Source of the DNA: Armatimonadota bacterium
GTDB taxonomy: Bacteria > Armatimonadota > UBA5829
DNA: 64,000 bases
Assembly (NCBI GenBank): GCA_023474015.1
Contig: JAMCYN010000165.1
Location: forward strand, 1 to 64,000
Direction of reading: 5' to 3'
This document shows, one piece after another, positions 53,428 through 61,299 of this stretch. Within the stretch, counting starts at the first letter, position 1; every line of letters begins with the position of its first letter. Position numbers and translations under genes: made by a program. The notes under the pieces were generated by a model, which made no database searches, had not been told where the DNA came from, and was given only the letters and a program-made list of their open reading frames with translations.

Positions 53428-54399
53428 TTAGTCGAGATTCATCGCCTGTCGCACCTCGGCCATCGTCTCCCGCGCGACTTTGCGCGCCTTCTCTGCTCCG
53501 GAGGCGAGGATTTCGTCGAGGTGTTTCGGATGCTGCTCAAGTTCGTTGCGGCGGTCGCGGATAGGCGCGAGCTTCTCGTTCAGATAGTTGGCGAGGCGCA
53601 TTTTGCACTCCACGCAGCCGATTATGCCCGCTTCACAGTCCTTGTGCATGTCCGCCTGGCCGTAGACGTCAAGCAATCCATAGACAGCGCAGCCTTCGGG
53701 GTGGCCGGGGTCGTTCTTGTGGATTTTCAAGGGGTCGGTATACATCGTGCGGACCTTCGCCACGGTCTCCTCGGGCGTGTCGGCGATGTAGATGGCATTG
53801 TTGTAGCTCTTGGACATCTTCCGGCCGTCGAGGCCCGGCATGGCGGCGTACTCGGTCAGCTTCGCCTCGCAGTCAGGGAAGATTTCTCCGTAGATGTAGT
53901 TGAACCGTCTCCCGATCTCTCGCGAGAGCTCCAAGTGCGGGAGCTGGTCCTGGCCCACGGGGACCACGTTCGCCTTATATATGAGAATGTCGGCGGCCTG
54001 CAGAACGGGATACCCCATCAGCCCGTAGCTGACGGTCTCCAGGTGAAGCTGCTCCTGCTTCTCCTTATACGTGGGCACGCGCTCCAGCCAGGAGACCGGC
54101 GTCACCATCGAAAACAGCAGGTGCAGCTCGGCGTGCTCCTTGATGTGAGACTGCACGAATATCGCGCATTTGTTCGGATCGAGCCCGGCGGCGAGGAAGT
54201 CGATCGCGACCTCCCGAGTGTATTTCTTGACGAGGTCCGTCTTGTCGTACATAGTGGTCAGGGCGTGCCAATCGGCCACGAAGTAGAACGCCTCATACTC
54301 GTCTTGGAGCTTCACCCAGTTCGCCAGCGCGCCCTCGAGATTGCCCAGATGCAGCATGCCGGTCGGCTGCATGCCCGAAAGAAGTCTGCCTTTGCTCAT
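53428..54399 (-). CDS. trpS: Tryptophanyl-tRNA synthetase
   Basis: 323 residues. Class I synthetase with the HIGH-equivalent MLHLGNLEGAL, the tryptophan pocket (YPVLQAADILIY; VPVGQDQLPHLELSREI) and the KMSKS loop. The length is standard for bacterial TrpRS. It begins 12 bases after the site-2 protease gene ends on the same strand, so they are probably co-transcribed. Confidence 0.98.
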   Translation of the reverse strand: MSKGRLLSGMQPTGMLHLGNLEGALANWVKLQDEYEAFYFVADWHALTTMYDKTDLVKKYTREVAIDFLAAGLDPNKCAIFVQSHIKEHAELHLLFSMVTPVSWLERVPTYKEKQEQLHLETVSYGLMGYPVLQAADILIYKANVVPVGQDQLPHLELSREIGRRFNYIYGEIFPDCEAKLTEYAAMPGLDGRKMSKSYNNAIYIADTPEETVAKVRTMYTDPLKIHKNDPGHPEGCAVYGLLDVYGQADMHKDCEAGIIGCVECKMRLANYLNEKLAPIRDRRNELEQHPKHLDEILASGAEKARKVARETMAEVRQAMNLD

Positions 54400-54411
54400 T
54401 TCACCTCGATT

Positions 54412-55083
54412 TCAGAACCGCAACCCGCCGGTAACCAGGTTCCAAAGGAAATCCCTCGGCGGACCAAGCACTGCCGGCAATACCTCGCCGCCGGCGACTA
54501 TCAGGCCCACGAACATCAACATCCCGAATTGCCCCATAAAGCGGTCATACTTTCGCGCCATTTCATAGGGCAGCAGCGCCGACAGGATATGCGACCCATC
54601 CAATGGAGCGATAGGGATCAGATTGAACACCGCCAGCCCGATGCTGATGAGGGTGAGCATCATCACGAACTCCGTCACGTTCATCATCACCGGCGTGGGA
54701 GTCACGCCCCCGGTGCGCAGTCCGTGGAAAAGGAATCTCAGCACCGTCCCCGTGACAACCGCGGTCAGCACGTTCGACAGCGGCCCCCACAGCGACACCC
54801 TCAAATTGTCCCATCGGGGATGACGGAAGTTGTGTGGGTTTATCCCAACAGGCTTGCCCCAACCGATGCCGAACCCCGCGAGGGACGATACCACCATCAT
54901 CACCGTCCCCATCGGGTCCAGGTGGTCCAGTGGATTCAGCGATATCCGGCCCGCCTGCCGCGGGGTATCGTCCCCAGCCCGCCAGGCCGAGTAGGCGTGC
55001 GCAAACTCGTGGATAGTGATGCAAATGATCAGCGCCGCCATCATAATCAGAAACTCGTGCAAATCGAATCTGGGAAAAGTCAT
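54412..55083 (-). CDS. Site-2 protease family (M50B) membrane metallopeptidase
   Basis: 223 residues, about five membrane helices. Zinc motif ITIHEFAHAYSAW (HExxH) in the first hydrophobic region and the second metal-site motif NLIPIAPLDGSHIL (N-x2-P-x4-DG) near 165-178. This compact form without PDZ domains belongs to the group typified by YwhC rather than to RseP. It cleaves within membranes; substrate unknown. Just upstream of trpS and downstream of the lysA terminator. Confidence 0.93.
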   Translation of the reverse strand: MTFPRFDLHEFLIMMAALIICITIHEFAHAYSAWRAGDDTPRQAGRISLNPLDHLDPMGTVMMVVSSLAGFGIGWGKPVGINPHNFRHPRWDNLRVSLWGPLSNVLTAVVTGTVLRFLFHGLRTGGVTPTPVMMNVTEFVMMLTLISIGLAVFNLIPIAPLDGSHILSALLPYEMARKYDRFMGQFGMLMFVGLIVAGGEVLPAVLGPPRDFLWNLVTGGLRF

Positions 55084-55112
55084 GTGTTCGGTTTGTTACT
55101 TAAGGAAACGCC

Positions 55113-55135
55113 CGTCCGGGGTCCAAACCCCGACG
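55113..55135 (-). terminator. Hairpin downstream of lysA
   Basis: CGTC-CGGGGT and ACCCCG-ACG pair with one bulged base around CCAA. It lies between lysA and the protease gene on the minus strand. Followed by GGGCGTTTCCTT. Confidence 0.55.
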
Positions 55136-55151
55136 CACACGGTCCGTTCCC

Positions 55152-55186
55152 TTCTAACCTCTAACCTCCAACCTCTAACTTCTAAA
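55152..55186. repeat. Heptamer tandem repeat, tract D
   Basis: Units TTCTAAC, CTCTAAC, CTCCAAC, CTCTAAC, TTCTAAA. The stop codon of lysA falls in the last unit, as in the other three tracts. Confidence 0.85.
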
Positions 55187-56507
55187 TCCTCAGTCTCTCC
55201 GGCAGCACATCGCACTTTATCAGATCCTCGAGCGTTTCACGCCGTGCGACTATATCCGCCGCGCCGTCCATAACAAATACGACCGCCGGCCGCGTGAAGC
55301 GGTTGTAGTTCGAGGCCATTGAATGGTTGTATGCGCCAGTGGTCTGCACGGCCAGCAGATCGCCGACCCTGGCCTCGGGTAGTACTACGCTCGGAATGAG
55401 CATATCGGTTTCACAGTGCTTCCCGGAGACAGTATAGGTCTTCGTGGGCGCGTCGCCTGCGCGGTTCGCAAGTATCGCCGAATAGAGGGCGTCATAGAGC
55501 GCCGGGCGCGGATTGTCGGACAGCCCGCCGTCAACCGGCAGGTAGGTCCTCGTGCCCGGCTCCTCCGGGATGCTGACTTCCTTCGGCGCGCCGATGGTGT
55601 AAATGGTCGTCCCGGCCTCGCCGGTGATCGATCTCCCCGGCTCCAATATCAGCATCGGCTTGTCGATACCCGCTGCCGCGACGGCGCATATCACGGCTTC
55701 GCTCACGACCTTGGCGAACTCCTCGATGCTTGGTGGGTTGTGCGACTCGAGATATCTCACCCCAGGCCCGCCGCCCAAGTCCAATATCTCCATCCCGGCG
55801 CCGGTTTCTTCGCGCACCTGCCCAATAAATCGCGCCATCACCGGGGCCGCCTCAGCGAACGGCGTGAAATCGAGCAACTGGCTCCCGAGGTGGCAGTGTA
55901 TGCCGCTCAATTTTAGCGACTTCGATCCCAGTGCCTTCTTCACGGCTTTCATGGCGAGTCCGTTCTTGATGTTGAACCCGAACTTGCTGTCTTCCTGGCC
56001 CGTGCTGATCAGGCGGTGGGTGTGTGGGTCGACGCCCGGGTTACACCTGAGCAGTATCTCCTGGGTCTTGCCTGCGTCCTCAGCTATGGCGCTCAATACA
56101 TCGAGTTCCAGGAAGCTGTCCGCCACGATATACTTTACGCCGCACTCGAGGGCCATCTCCAGCTCGTCGGCGCTCTTGTAGTTGCCGTGGAAGAGCACAT
56201 GGCCCATAGGGAAGCCGGCGCACCTGGCCGTATAAAGTTCTCCGGCACTCGCGACGTCGAGCCACATCCCTTCCTGCGCAGCCAGCGCGCACATCGCTGT
56301 GAGCGTAAACGCCTTGCTCGCATAAGCAATTGCGGACTTGCCGTATTCGCTCTCGAACGCGGACTTGTAGGCGCGGCAGTTTTCTCTGATCAACTGCTCG
56401 TCCATAACATACAGCGGCGTGCCGAACTCGGCGACGAGGTCCACCGCATCGCACCCGCCTATCTCAAGGTGATTACTAGCGTTGATCTTCTGTGTTCCAA
56501 GCAGCAT
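55182..56507 (-). CDS. lysA: Diaminopimelate decarboxylase
   Basis: 441 residues. Final step of lysine synthesis, meso-DAP to L-lysine. Fold-type III PLP enzyme with the Schiff-base lysine at 65 (AYASKAF), the GIHCHLGSQ and LGGGPGVRY motifs, the phosphate-binding EPGRSITGEAG, and the catalytic cysteine in SGKHCETD. ATG 56507 lies 36 bases from the carD terminator hairpin. Presence of DAP metabolism fits a murein-containing cell. Confidence 0.96.
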   Translation of the reverse strand: MLLGTQKINASNHLEIGGCDAVDLVAEFGTPLYVMDEQLIRENCRAYKSAFESEYGKSAIAYASKAFTLTAMCALAAQEGMWLDVASAGELYTARCAGFPMGHVLFHGNYKSADELEMALECGVKYIVADSFLELDVLSAIAEDAGKTQEILLRCNPGVDPHTHRLISTGQEDSKFGFNIKNGLAMKAVKKALGSKSLKLSGIHCHLGSQLLDFTPFAEAAPVMARFIGQVREETGAGMEILDLGGGPGVRYLESHNPPSIEEFAKVVSEAVICAVAAAGIDKPMLILEPGRSITGEAGTTIYTIGAPKEVSIPEEPGTRTYLPVDGGLSDNPRPALYDALYSAILANRAGDAPTKTYTVSGKHCETDMLIPSVVLPEARVGDLLAVQTTGAYNHSMASNYNRFTRPAVVFVMDGAADIVARRETLEDLIKCDVLPERLRI

Positions 56508-56544
56508 GGCTTTTCCACCCGGTAATTGTTCTGTACAAACAAAA

Positions 56545-56583
56545 CGAACCCGCTCACCGCCACATTAGTGGTAAGCCGGTTCG
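56545..56583 (-). terminator. Intrinsic terminator of carD
   Basis: On the minus strand CGAACC...GGTTCG closes a longer stem with ACCAC/GTGG and loop TAAT, followed by TTTTGTTTG. It separates carD from lysA. Confidence 0.75.
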
Positions 56584-56659
56584 AAAATAATCTAACACAA
56601 GCCCCGTCCGATGTCAAATGGCGCCCGGAGCCCCGCACACCGGACCGCCGGACTTCCCC

Positions 56660-57154
56660 CTAAGCCGTCTGAAGCACCGGGGTCTTGCCGACGGTCTTGC
56701 CGACGGTCCCGGCCTCGATCAGCGCGGTAATGTTCTCGTCCGACAGACCCAACACGACGGAGATCTCCTCGGCCAGGAGTTTCTTTGCTCGCTTCAACTG
56801 GTGCTGCTCGCTCACCTTCGGGTAGCGGGACTTGGGCTCCGCGGCCACACGCCTGATAGCGCCGGCCAGTTCCAGCGGGTCATTCCAGCACAGATTTCTG
56901 AGACCGCCATCCGCGCAGGGCTCATCCGTTTCGCCCGAGAGTATCCTGATAGCTTCATTCAGCTTGTCCGGAGTAGACACGGGCCTGAGGCCGAGCTCAT
57001 CGGCGGCATCGACCGGAACGAAAATGGTGGAGCAGATTGATGGTTTGGGGATTACGTAGTATGCGCGGCATTCACCGTCCTGCACGCGCTTCTCGATGGC
57101 ACCGATAGTCCCGACACCGTATCTTGGGTGGATGACTTTGTCGCCGATCTCCAT
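56660..57154 (-). CDS. carD: CarD-family RNA polymerase-binding transcription factor
   Basis: 164 residues. The N-terminal RNA-polymerase interaction domain (GDKVIHPRYGVGTIGAIEKR, YYVIPKP, IFVPVDAADELGLRPV) is the CarD/TRCF fold. The helical C-terminal domain contains PKSRYPKVSEQHQLKRAKKL, with a DNA-contacting basic region. It stabilises the open promoter complex, notably at rRNA and housekeeping promoters. Own promoter and terminator, so monocistronic. Distribution of CarD (Actinobacteria, Firmicutes, spirochaetes, Deinococcus and others) argues against Gammaproteobacteria. Confidence 0.95.
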   Translation of the reverse strand: MEIGDKVIHPRYGVGTIGAIEKRVQDGECRAYYVIPKPSICSTIFVPVDAADELGLRPVSTPDKLNEAIRILSGETDEPCADGGLRNLCWNDPLELAGAIRRVAAEPKSRYPKVSEQHQLKRAKKLLAEEISVVLGLSDENITALIEAGTVGKTVGKTPVLQTA

Positions 57155-57248
57155 GTGGAAAACAGTCCCCTTTCAAAGTCCCTAAACTCACAGCCCAGTT
57201 ACCAAAGTGCTAGCTGAGAGGTTGACTCGATCCGCAACCTCCTGATAT

Positions 57249-57277
57249 AGTTTAGTCCTAACCGTCAGGTCTGTCAA
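57249..57277 (-). promoter_or_regulatory. Promoter of carD
   Basis: Reverse-strand TTGACA (57277-57272), 17 bases, TAAACT (57254-57249), about 95 bases upstream of carD. Confidence 0.65.
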
Positions 57278-57322
57278 GCTCGGCAGGCATACAAATCCCC
57301 CTAACCGAGCGTGCAAAAAGAA

Positions 57323-57351
57323 AAAGTGGCCCCAACTTCCGAGGCCACTTT
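57323..57351 (-). terminator. Intrinsic terminator of the ferredoxin gene
   Basis: AAAGTGGCC (57323-57331) and GGCCACTTT (57343-57351), a perfect 9-pair stem. On the minus strand it is followed by TTCTTTTTGC. Confidence 0.8.
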
Positions 57352-57393
57352 CAATCATTTATGCTCCAGCCGCGCATACCGCGGCGCGGTGCA

Positions 57394-57567
57394 TCAGTCT
57401 ACCGAAAGGGCCTCGCTCGGGCATGCGTCCACACACTGCCCGCAATCGATGCAGGTATCCGCATCCACGATAGCGAGGTTCTCGTCGATCTTGATAGCCT
57501 CCACCGGACAGGCCTCAACGCACGGCCCGCAGCCGGCGCACTTATCCTTGTCAACTTTAGCTGCCAT
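57394..57567 (-). CDS. 2[4Fe-4S] bacterial-type ferredoxin
   Basis: 57 residues, the classic clostridial-type ferredoxin with two CxxCxxCxxxCP clusters: CAGCGPCVEACP (10-21) and CIDCGQCVDACP (39-50). It starts MAAKVDKDK and ends SEALSVD. A small soluble low-potential electron carrier. Its presence fits an anaerobic or facultative metabolism, consistent with the cytochrome operon. Its own terminator follows. The 57568-57728 gap upstream has a TATAAT on the minus strand near 57653-57660 but no clear -35. Confidence 0.93.
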   Translation of the reverse strand: MAAKVDKDKCAGCGPCVEACPVEAIKIDENLAIVDADTCIDCGQCVDACPSEALSVD

Positions 57568-57728
57568 ATCTTTCTTGCTCTATCCTCCGACTTTATACTT
57601 AAGAGTATGCCGCCTGCTCGCCACAATCCGGCTCAGGCGGCGGGAACAACAATTATATTACTTCTCCATCCACTGCCTTGGTTCCTTGATCAATTTTGAT
57701 TTTCATCCTAGACTCAGTAGTTTAAGCC

Positions 57729-57757
57729 TTGACCGATGCCCGCAAAAATGGGATACT
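57729..57757 (+). promoter_or_regulatory. Promoter placed almost on the start codon of the next gene
   Basis: TTGACC (57729-57734), 17 bases, GATACT (57752-57757). Transcription would begin near 57764, only about three bases before ATG 57767, implying a leaderless or nearly leaderless mRNA. Confidence 0.55.
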
Positions 57758-57766
57758 ATCGGTGCA

Positions 57767-58159
57767 ATGCAAACACCGGATGCCCGCGTTCGGACCTCGG
57801 ACATCCATGGGAGGCTTTCCTTGGAAAACAGCGGCAGGACACAGTTCAAGCTATCGCGCCTTGTGCGGACGGCGGCCTCTGAGATATACATCATATGGGA
57901 GGGGGAGACGCGTGTCGGTCAAGTCCATCTGCACTACGCGCACGATACCATCCACGCCGCCCTGCTCCTTGAGACGGATCTGACCGTGAATGAGGAAGAA
58001 GACCTCCTTGAGACGATAGACGAAGACATCGTTTCCTCCTACCTGCCCAGCTTTGAGAGAGAAGACCTTCTGATCACGGTCTTCAGGGCGGAGGAGGTCA
58101 GTTCCTTCAGCTACGCCAACGATATGGACGCGCTCGGCCCGGACGACGAAGAGGACTAG
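57767..58159 (+). CDS. Conserved-looking acidic protein of unknown function
   Basis: 130 residues from ATG 57767. A compact alpha/beta sequence (GRTQFKLSRLVRTAASEIYI, IWEGETRVGQVHLHYAHDTI, HAALLLETDLTVNEEEDLLE, YLPSFEREDLLITVFRAEEV) ends in an acidic tail (MDALGPDDEED). No ribosome-binding site is seen, consistent with a leaderless start. The stop codon shares a G with the GTG of nfo, so the two genes are coupled. No family recognised; possibly a small regulatory or repair-linked protein by context. Confidence 0.7.
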   Translation: MQTPDARVRTSDIHGRLSLENSGRTQFKLSRLVRTAASEIYIIWEGETRVGQVHLHYAHDTIHAALLLETDLTVNEEEDLLETIDEDIVSSYLPSFEREDLLITVFRAEEVSSFSYANDMDALGPDDEED

Positions 58160-59064
58160 TGCGCCTCGGGGTACACATCCGCATAGCGGGAGGTCTGATC
58201 AAGGCTCTTGACCGCGCGGTCGATCTCGGCTGCGAGACGGTACAGCTCTTCTCGGGCAACCCCAACAGTTGGGTAAGAAAGCCTCTGGACCTCGTGGCGG
58301 CGGACCTATTCGCCTCCAAGGCCGCCGAGCTCGACATACGCCCAATCATCCTGCACACCCCTTATCTGGTCAATCTGGCGTCCCCCGACGATGCCACCTG
58401 GGAGCACAGCCGCGTCGCCCTGGCGGATGCGGTCAGCCGCGCGCCTTACCTGGGAGCGACGCTGATAGTCACCCACATCGGCAGCCACAAGGGCGCGGGG
58501 TATGATCTTGGGGTGAGCCGCATCGCTGAGTCGGTGAGGTTCGCGCTGGAGGCTGATCCCAGGCCGATGATCGCGCTCGAACTCGGGGCCGGGGCAGGAA
58601 ACACCATCGGCTCCCGATTCGAGCACCTGGCCGACATACTCGAACGCCTCCCCAATGCCGCCGACCGCGTGAGCATCTGCATCGACACCGCCCATCTCTA
58701 CGGCTCCGGGTACGATATCTCAACAGCCGAAGGCGTCCACGCAATGTTCGCGGAGCTTGACCGCCACGTCGGCCTTGACAAACTCAGAGTAGTCCACCTG
58801 AACGACACTCTCAAAGACCTCGGCTCCCACCACGACCGACATCACCATATAGGCAAAGGCAACATTGGCGAGGAGGGCTTCCGGGCGATAATCAACTACC
58901 CCCGCTTGGAAGACCTGCCGGGGATTATCGAGACGCCGGGGGAGACGATTGAGCTTGATCGGGAGAATTTGAGGGTGCTGCGGGGGTTGCGTAGCTGCAG
59001 TATTGCAGGAGAGAGCGCGGAATGCGTACAAGCAGATGCTGTTGGGAGTCCACCCAAAGACTAA
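58159..59064 (+). CDS. nfo: Endonuclease IV (AP endonuclease)
   Basis: 301 residues from GTG 58159, which overlaps the preceding TAG. A TIM-barrel tri-zinc enzyme that cuts DNA at abasic sites. Family segments: LGVHIRIAGGLIKALDRAVD, CETVQLFSGNPNSW, ILHTPYLVNLASPD, VTHIGSHKGAG, ALELGAGAGNTIG, CIDTAHLYGSGYD, VVHLNDTLKDLGSHHDRHHH and ETPGET, containing the nine metal ligands. A 30-residue C-terminal extension after LRVLRGLR is extra. Downstream DNA changes in composition at the TIR gene. Confidence 0.96.
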   Translation: MRLGVHIRIAGGLIKALDRAVDLGCETVQLFSGNPNSWVRKPLDLVAADLFASKAAELDIRPIILHTPYLVNLASPDDATWEHSRVALADAVSRAPYLGATLIVTHIGSHKGAGYDLGVSRIAESVRFALEADPRPMIALELGAGAGNTIGSRFEHLADILERLPNAADRVSICIDTAHLYGSGYDISTAEGVHAMFAELDRHVGLDKLRVVHLNDTLKDLGSHHDRHHHIGKGNIGEEGFRAIINYPRLEDLPGIIETPGETIELDRENLRVLRGLRSCSIAGESAECVQADAVGSPPKD

Positions 59065-59141
59065 GGATAAAAAGGACACAGGCGATCAACGGCTTAGAGC
59101 CCGAGCATAGGAATGAGTATCAATAAGGTGAGAGGTATGCT

Positions 59142-60005
59142 ATGGCAACACTAAGGGATTATTTTGATACTGACAATAGCGATGCGCTGAGGCTGAACAA
59201 CCAGGTGGCTCTGGCCAACGACCAACATAGCACTCTTGATATCCCAGTGAGAATGCATGTTGATTTTCCATCGCACGCAAAGCACCTGTCATTCTTCATC
59301 GCGTGCGAGGCATCTGTAGAGTGGGCGTGCGTTGGCATATTGGAGAATCTAGCTCATGTAATATCTATATTTGATGCCATCAACATCGAACAGGGCTATC
59401 TGACAGACATCAAGAAGTCTCTTCAACAGATCCCCTTTACGAATAATGTTACTTTCTATGTGGATCAGTTCATGAATCTTGATTTGAAGGAAAGATTACA
59501 TCAATTGGGTGGAAGCGCCGGCATTTTTGTGCAACTCCGAGATCGGAATTACGTAGCAGCTAGGCTGGAGATCGAGCGCCCCGTTGCGTTTATCAGTTAC
59601 GACTCCAGAGATAAGGATGAGATTGCTCGTCCCATCGCTTTTGAGCTTGTGCGGCGTATGCAAATGGTCTGGTTTGATGAGTTCTCTCTCAAGGTTGGTG
59701 ATAGCCTGCGCGGAAGCATCGAGAAGGGGCTCAAAGAGTGTGGTAGGTGTATCCTGATCCTCTCTAAGAACTTCCTCTCGAATGAAGGCTGGACGAAGAC
59801 AGAATTCAACTCAATCTTCACACGCGAGATCATTGAGAAGCAGTATTTGGTACTACCCGTTTGGGTTGATGTGACACAGAAAGACGTGTACGAATACAGC
59901 CCTTCCCTTGCAGACAGATTCGCGACCAACTGGAGCAAAGGGGTGGAAAACGTGGCTGCTGAGCTAACAGGGGCACTTCTAGCCGAGAGGCAACACCGGG
60001 ATTAG
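59142..60005 (+). CDS. TIR-domain protein with an unrecognised N-terminal domain
   Basis: 287 residues from ATG 59142 (GAGAGGTATGCT upstream). Residues about 147-280 form a bacterial TIR domain: RPVAFISYDSRDKDEIARPI, MVWFDEFSLKVGDSLRGSIE, CGRCILILSKNFLSNEGWTK. Glu221 in TKTEF corresponds to the NAD-hydrolysing glutamate of catalytic TIRs. The first 140 residues have no known motif; they may sense a trigger. The gene is richer in A and T than its neighbours and stands alone beside tandem repeats, consistent with horizontal acquisition. Bacterial TIR proteins often serve in antiphage defence by depleting NAD or making a signal from it; that role here is inference. Confidence 0.87.
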   Translation: MATLRDYFDTDNSDALRLNNQVALANDQHSTLDIPVRMHVDFPSHAKHLSFFIACEASVEWACVGILENLAHVISIFDAINIEQGYLTDIKKSLQQIPFTNNVTFYVDQFMNLDLKERLHQLGGSAGIFVQLRDRNYVAARLEIERPVAFISYDSRDKDEIARPIAFELVRRMQMVWFDEFSLKVGDSLRGSIEKGLKECGRCILILSKNFLSNEGWTKTEFNSIFTREIIEKQYLVLPVWVDVTQKDVYEYSPSLADRFATNWSKGVENVAAELTGALLAERQHRD

Positions 60006-60125
60006 CATAATCCTCGAATGCAAAGACTAATCTGTGTAGGGCAATTTGACGTGCCAGACTCCGAAGCGCCGCCCGGTAACTCCTATGTTGTAAGTCAGGG
60101 AGGACGGGTTGGCAAGATTCCTAAA

Positions 60126-60248
60126 ACGCAAGTTGGCGCAAGTCTGGACGTGATTCTAAATCAGTGTTTAGGCTAATTGAACTCAAACGAAGCCGATTCC
60201 GGCACGTTTATTGACGCAAGTTTTGACGCAAGTTTGGACGCAAGTCTA
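60126..60248. repeat. Tandem GACGCAAGT repeats
   Basis: Three exact-length 12-base units at 60213-60248 (GACGCAAGTTTT, GACGCAAGTTTG, GACGCAAGTCTA), and two or three degenerate units at 60126-60150 (ACGCAAGTTG, GCGCAAGTCTG, GACGTG). They lie in the 247-base gap between the TIR gene and the pirin gene. No gene or terminator was seen in that gap. Confidence 0.8.
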
Positions 60249-60252
60249 GCCT

Positions 60253-61161
60253 CTACCCGTGCTTGATAAACGTCCCCTTCTGCAACTCCTCATAGGCGAT
60301 CCGCAGCTCTTCGCGGGTGTTCATCACAATCGGGCCGTACCAGGCGATGGGCTCGCCGATGGGTTTGCCGGAGACCAGCAGGAACCTGACCGGGTCCGCC
60401 CCCGTTGAGACTTTCATCTGGTCGCCGTCGCCGAAGAGCACCAGGCTGCCGTTGCCTATGTATTTCTCCAGTTCGGTGTCGAAGTAGTTGGCGCCCTCGA
60501 TCTCGTAGCTGAAGGGGTCGTTCTCCTGGCAGAACTGGCCCTTGCCCGCGATTACGTATGCGAACACAGTGTGCCCCTGTGGAATGAGCCGCGCGAACTC
60601 CGAGTCCGACGGCACGTTCACATCCAGATACTCCGGGTCGGTGACGATGTCCCGCACCGGCCCCTGCACGCCGTCGACAGCCCCACAAACCACGCGAATC
60701 ACGGTCCCATTCTCCAGCGTAACCACGGGTATATCCGCGCTGTGCACATCGCGATATCGGGGGTCCATCATCTTGTGCGACGCGGGCAAGTTCGCCCAGA
60801 GCTGGAAGCCGTACATCCTGCCTCCGGCGTCGCCTTTGGGCATCTCCTGGTGGATAATCCCGCTCCCGGCGGTCATCCATTGCACATCCCCCGAGCCGAT
60901 TATGCCCTTGTGGCCCAGGCTGTCGCCGTGCTCGACATCGCCCTCCAGCACGTAGGTGATCGTCTCGATACCTCGGTGAGGATGCCAGGGGAAGCCGTTC
61001 AGGTAATCGGCCGGGGTGTCCGAACGGAAATCATCCAACAGCAGGAACGGGTCGAACATGCTCGCCTCGGCGTTGCCGAACGCCCGCTTCAGGTGGACCC
61101 CCGCGCCCTCGATTGTCGGCTTGCTCCTCAGAACTTTCCGTATCTGTCTGTGCTCGCTCAC
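60253..61161 (-). CDS. Pirin-family bicupin protein
   Basis: 302 residues. The N-terminal cupin shows the pirin signature FDPFLLLDDFRSD, the metal-binding GFPWHPHRGIETITYVLEG, and DVQWMTAGSGIIHQEM with the histidine and glutamate ligands. The second cupin (residues about 170-290) ends PIAWYGPIVMNTREEL. Bacterial pirins act as quercetin 2,3-dioxygenases or bind regulatory partners; no function can be fixed from context. Divergent from the PtsI-like gene. Confidence 0.94.
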   Translation of the reverse strand: MSEHRQIRKVLRSKPTIEGAGVHLKRAFGNAEASMFDPFLLLDDFRSDTPADYLNGFPWHPHRGIETITYVLEGDVEHGDSLGHKGIIGSGDVQWMTAGSGIIHQEMPKGDAGGRMYGFQLWANLPASHKMMDPRYRDVHSADIPVVTLENGTVIRVVCGAVDGVQGPVRDIVTDPEYLDVNVPSDSEFARLIPQGHTVFAYVIAGKGQFCQENDPFSYEIEGANYFDTELEKYIGNGSLVLFGDGDQMKVSTGADPVRFLLVSGKPIGEPIAWYGPIVMNTREELRIAYEELQKGTFIKHG

Positions 61162-61240
61162 TTACAGCCCTCTCTTTACTCTCGCCCCACCTATTCATAC
61201 CCTGTTTCATATATCTCAACCGTTGGAGAAACCATCAAAT

Positions 61241-61281
61241 TCCGCCGCGAAACCTAGCGGCACGAGGAAAGTTTCTCAGGT
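61241..61281. repeat. Inverted repeat in the pirin/PtsI-like divergent region
   Basis: GCGAAACCT and AGGTTTCGC (9 pairs) are separated by about 22 bases and lie just before ATG 61300. It could be a regulatory hairpin or an operator; no promoter stands out. Confidence 0.4.
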
Positions 61282-61299
61282 TTCGCTAAGTAAATAACT

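Noticed and set aside
53521..55164. 547-codon plus-strand frame over trpS and the site-2 protease
   Set aside because: Antisense to two well-recognised genes; no conserved protein features.
57311..57766. N-terminal 152 codons of a longer frame leading into the acidic gene at 57767
   Set aside because: This part is antisense to the ferredoxin gene and its terminator. The real gene starts at ATG 57767 behind its own promoter.
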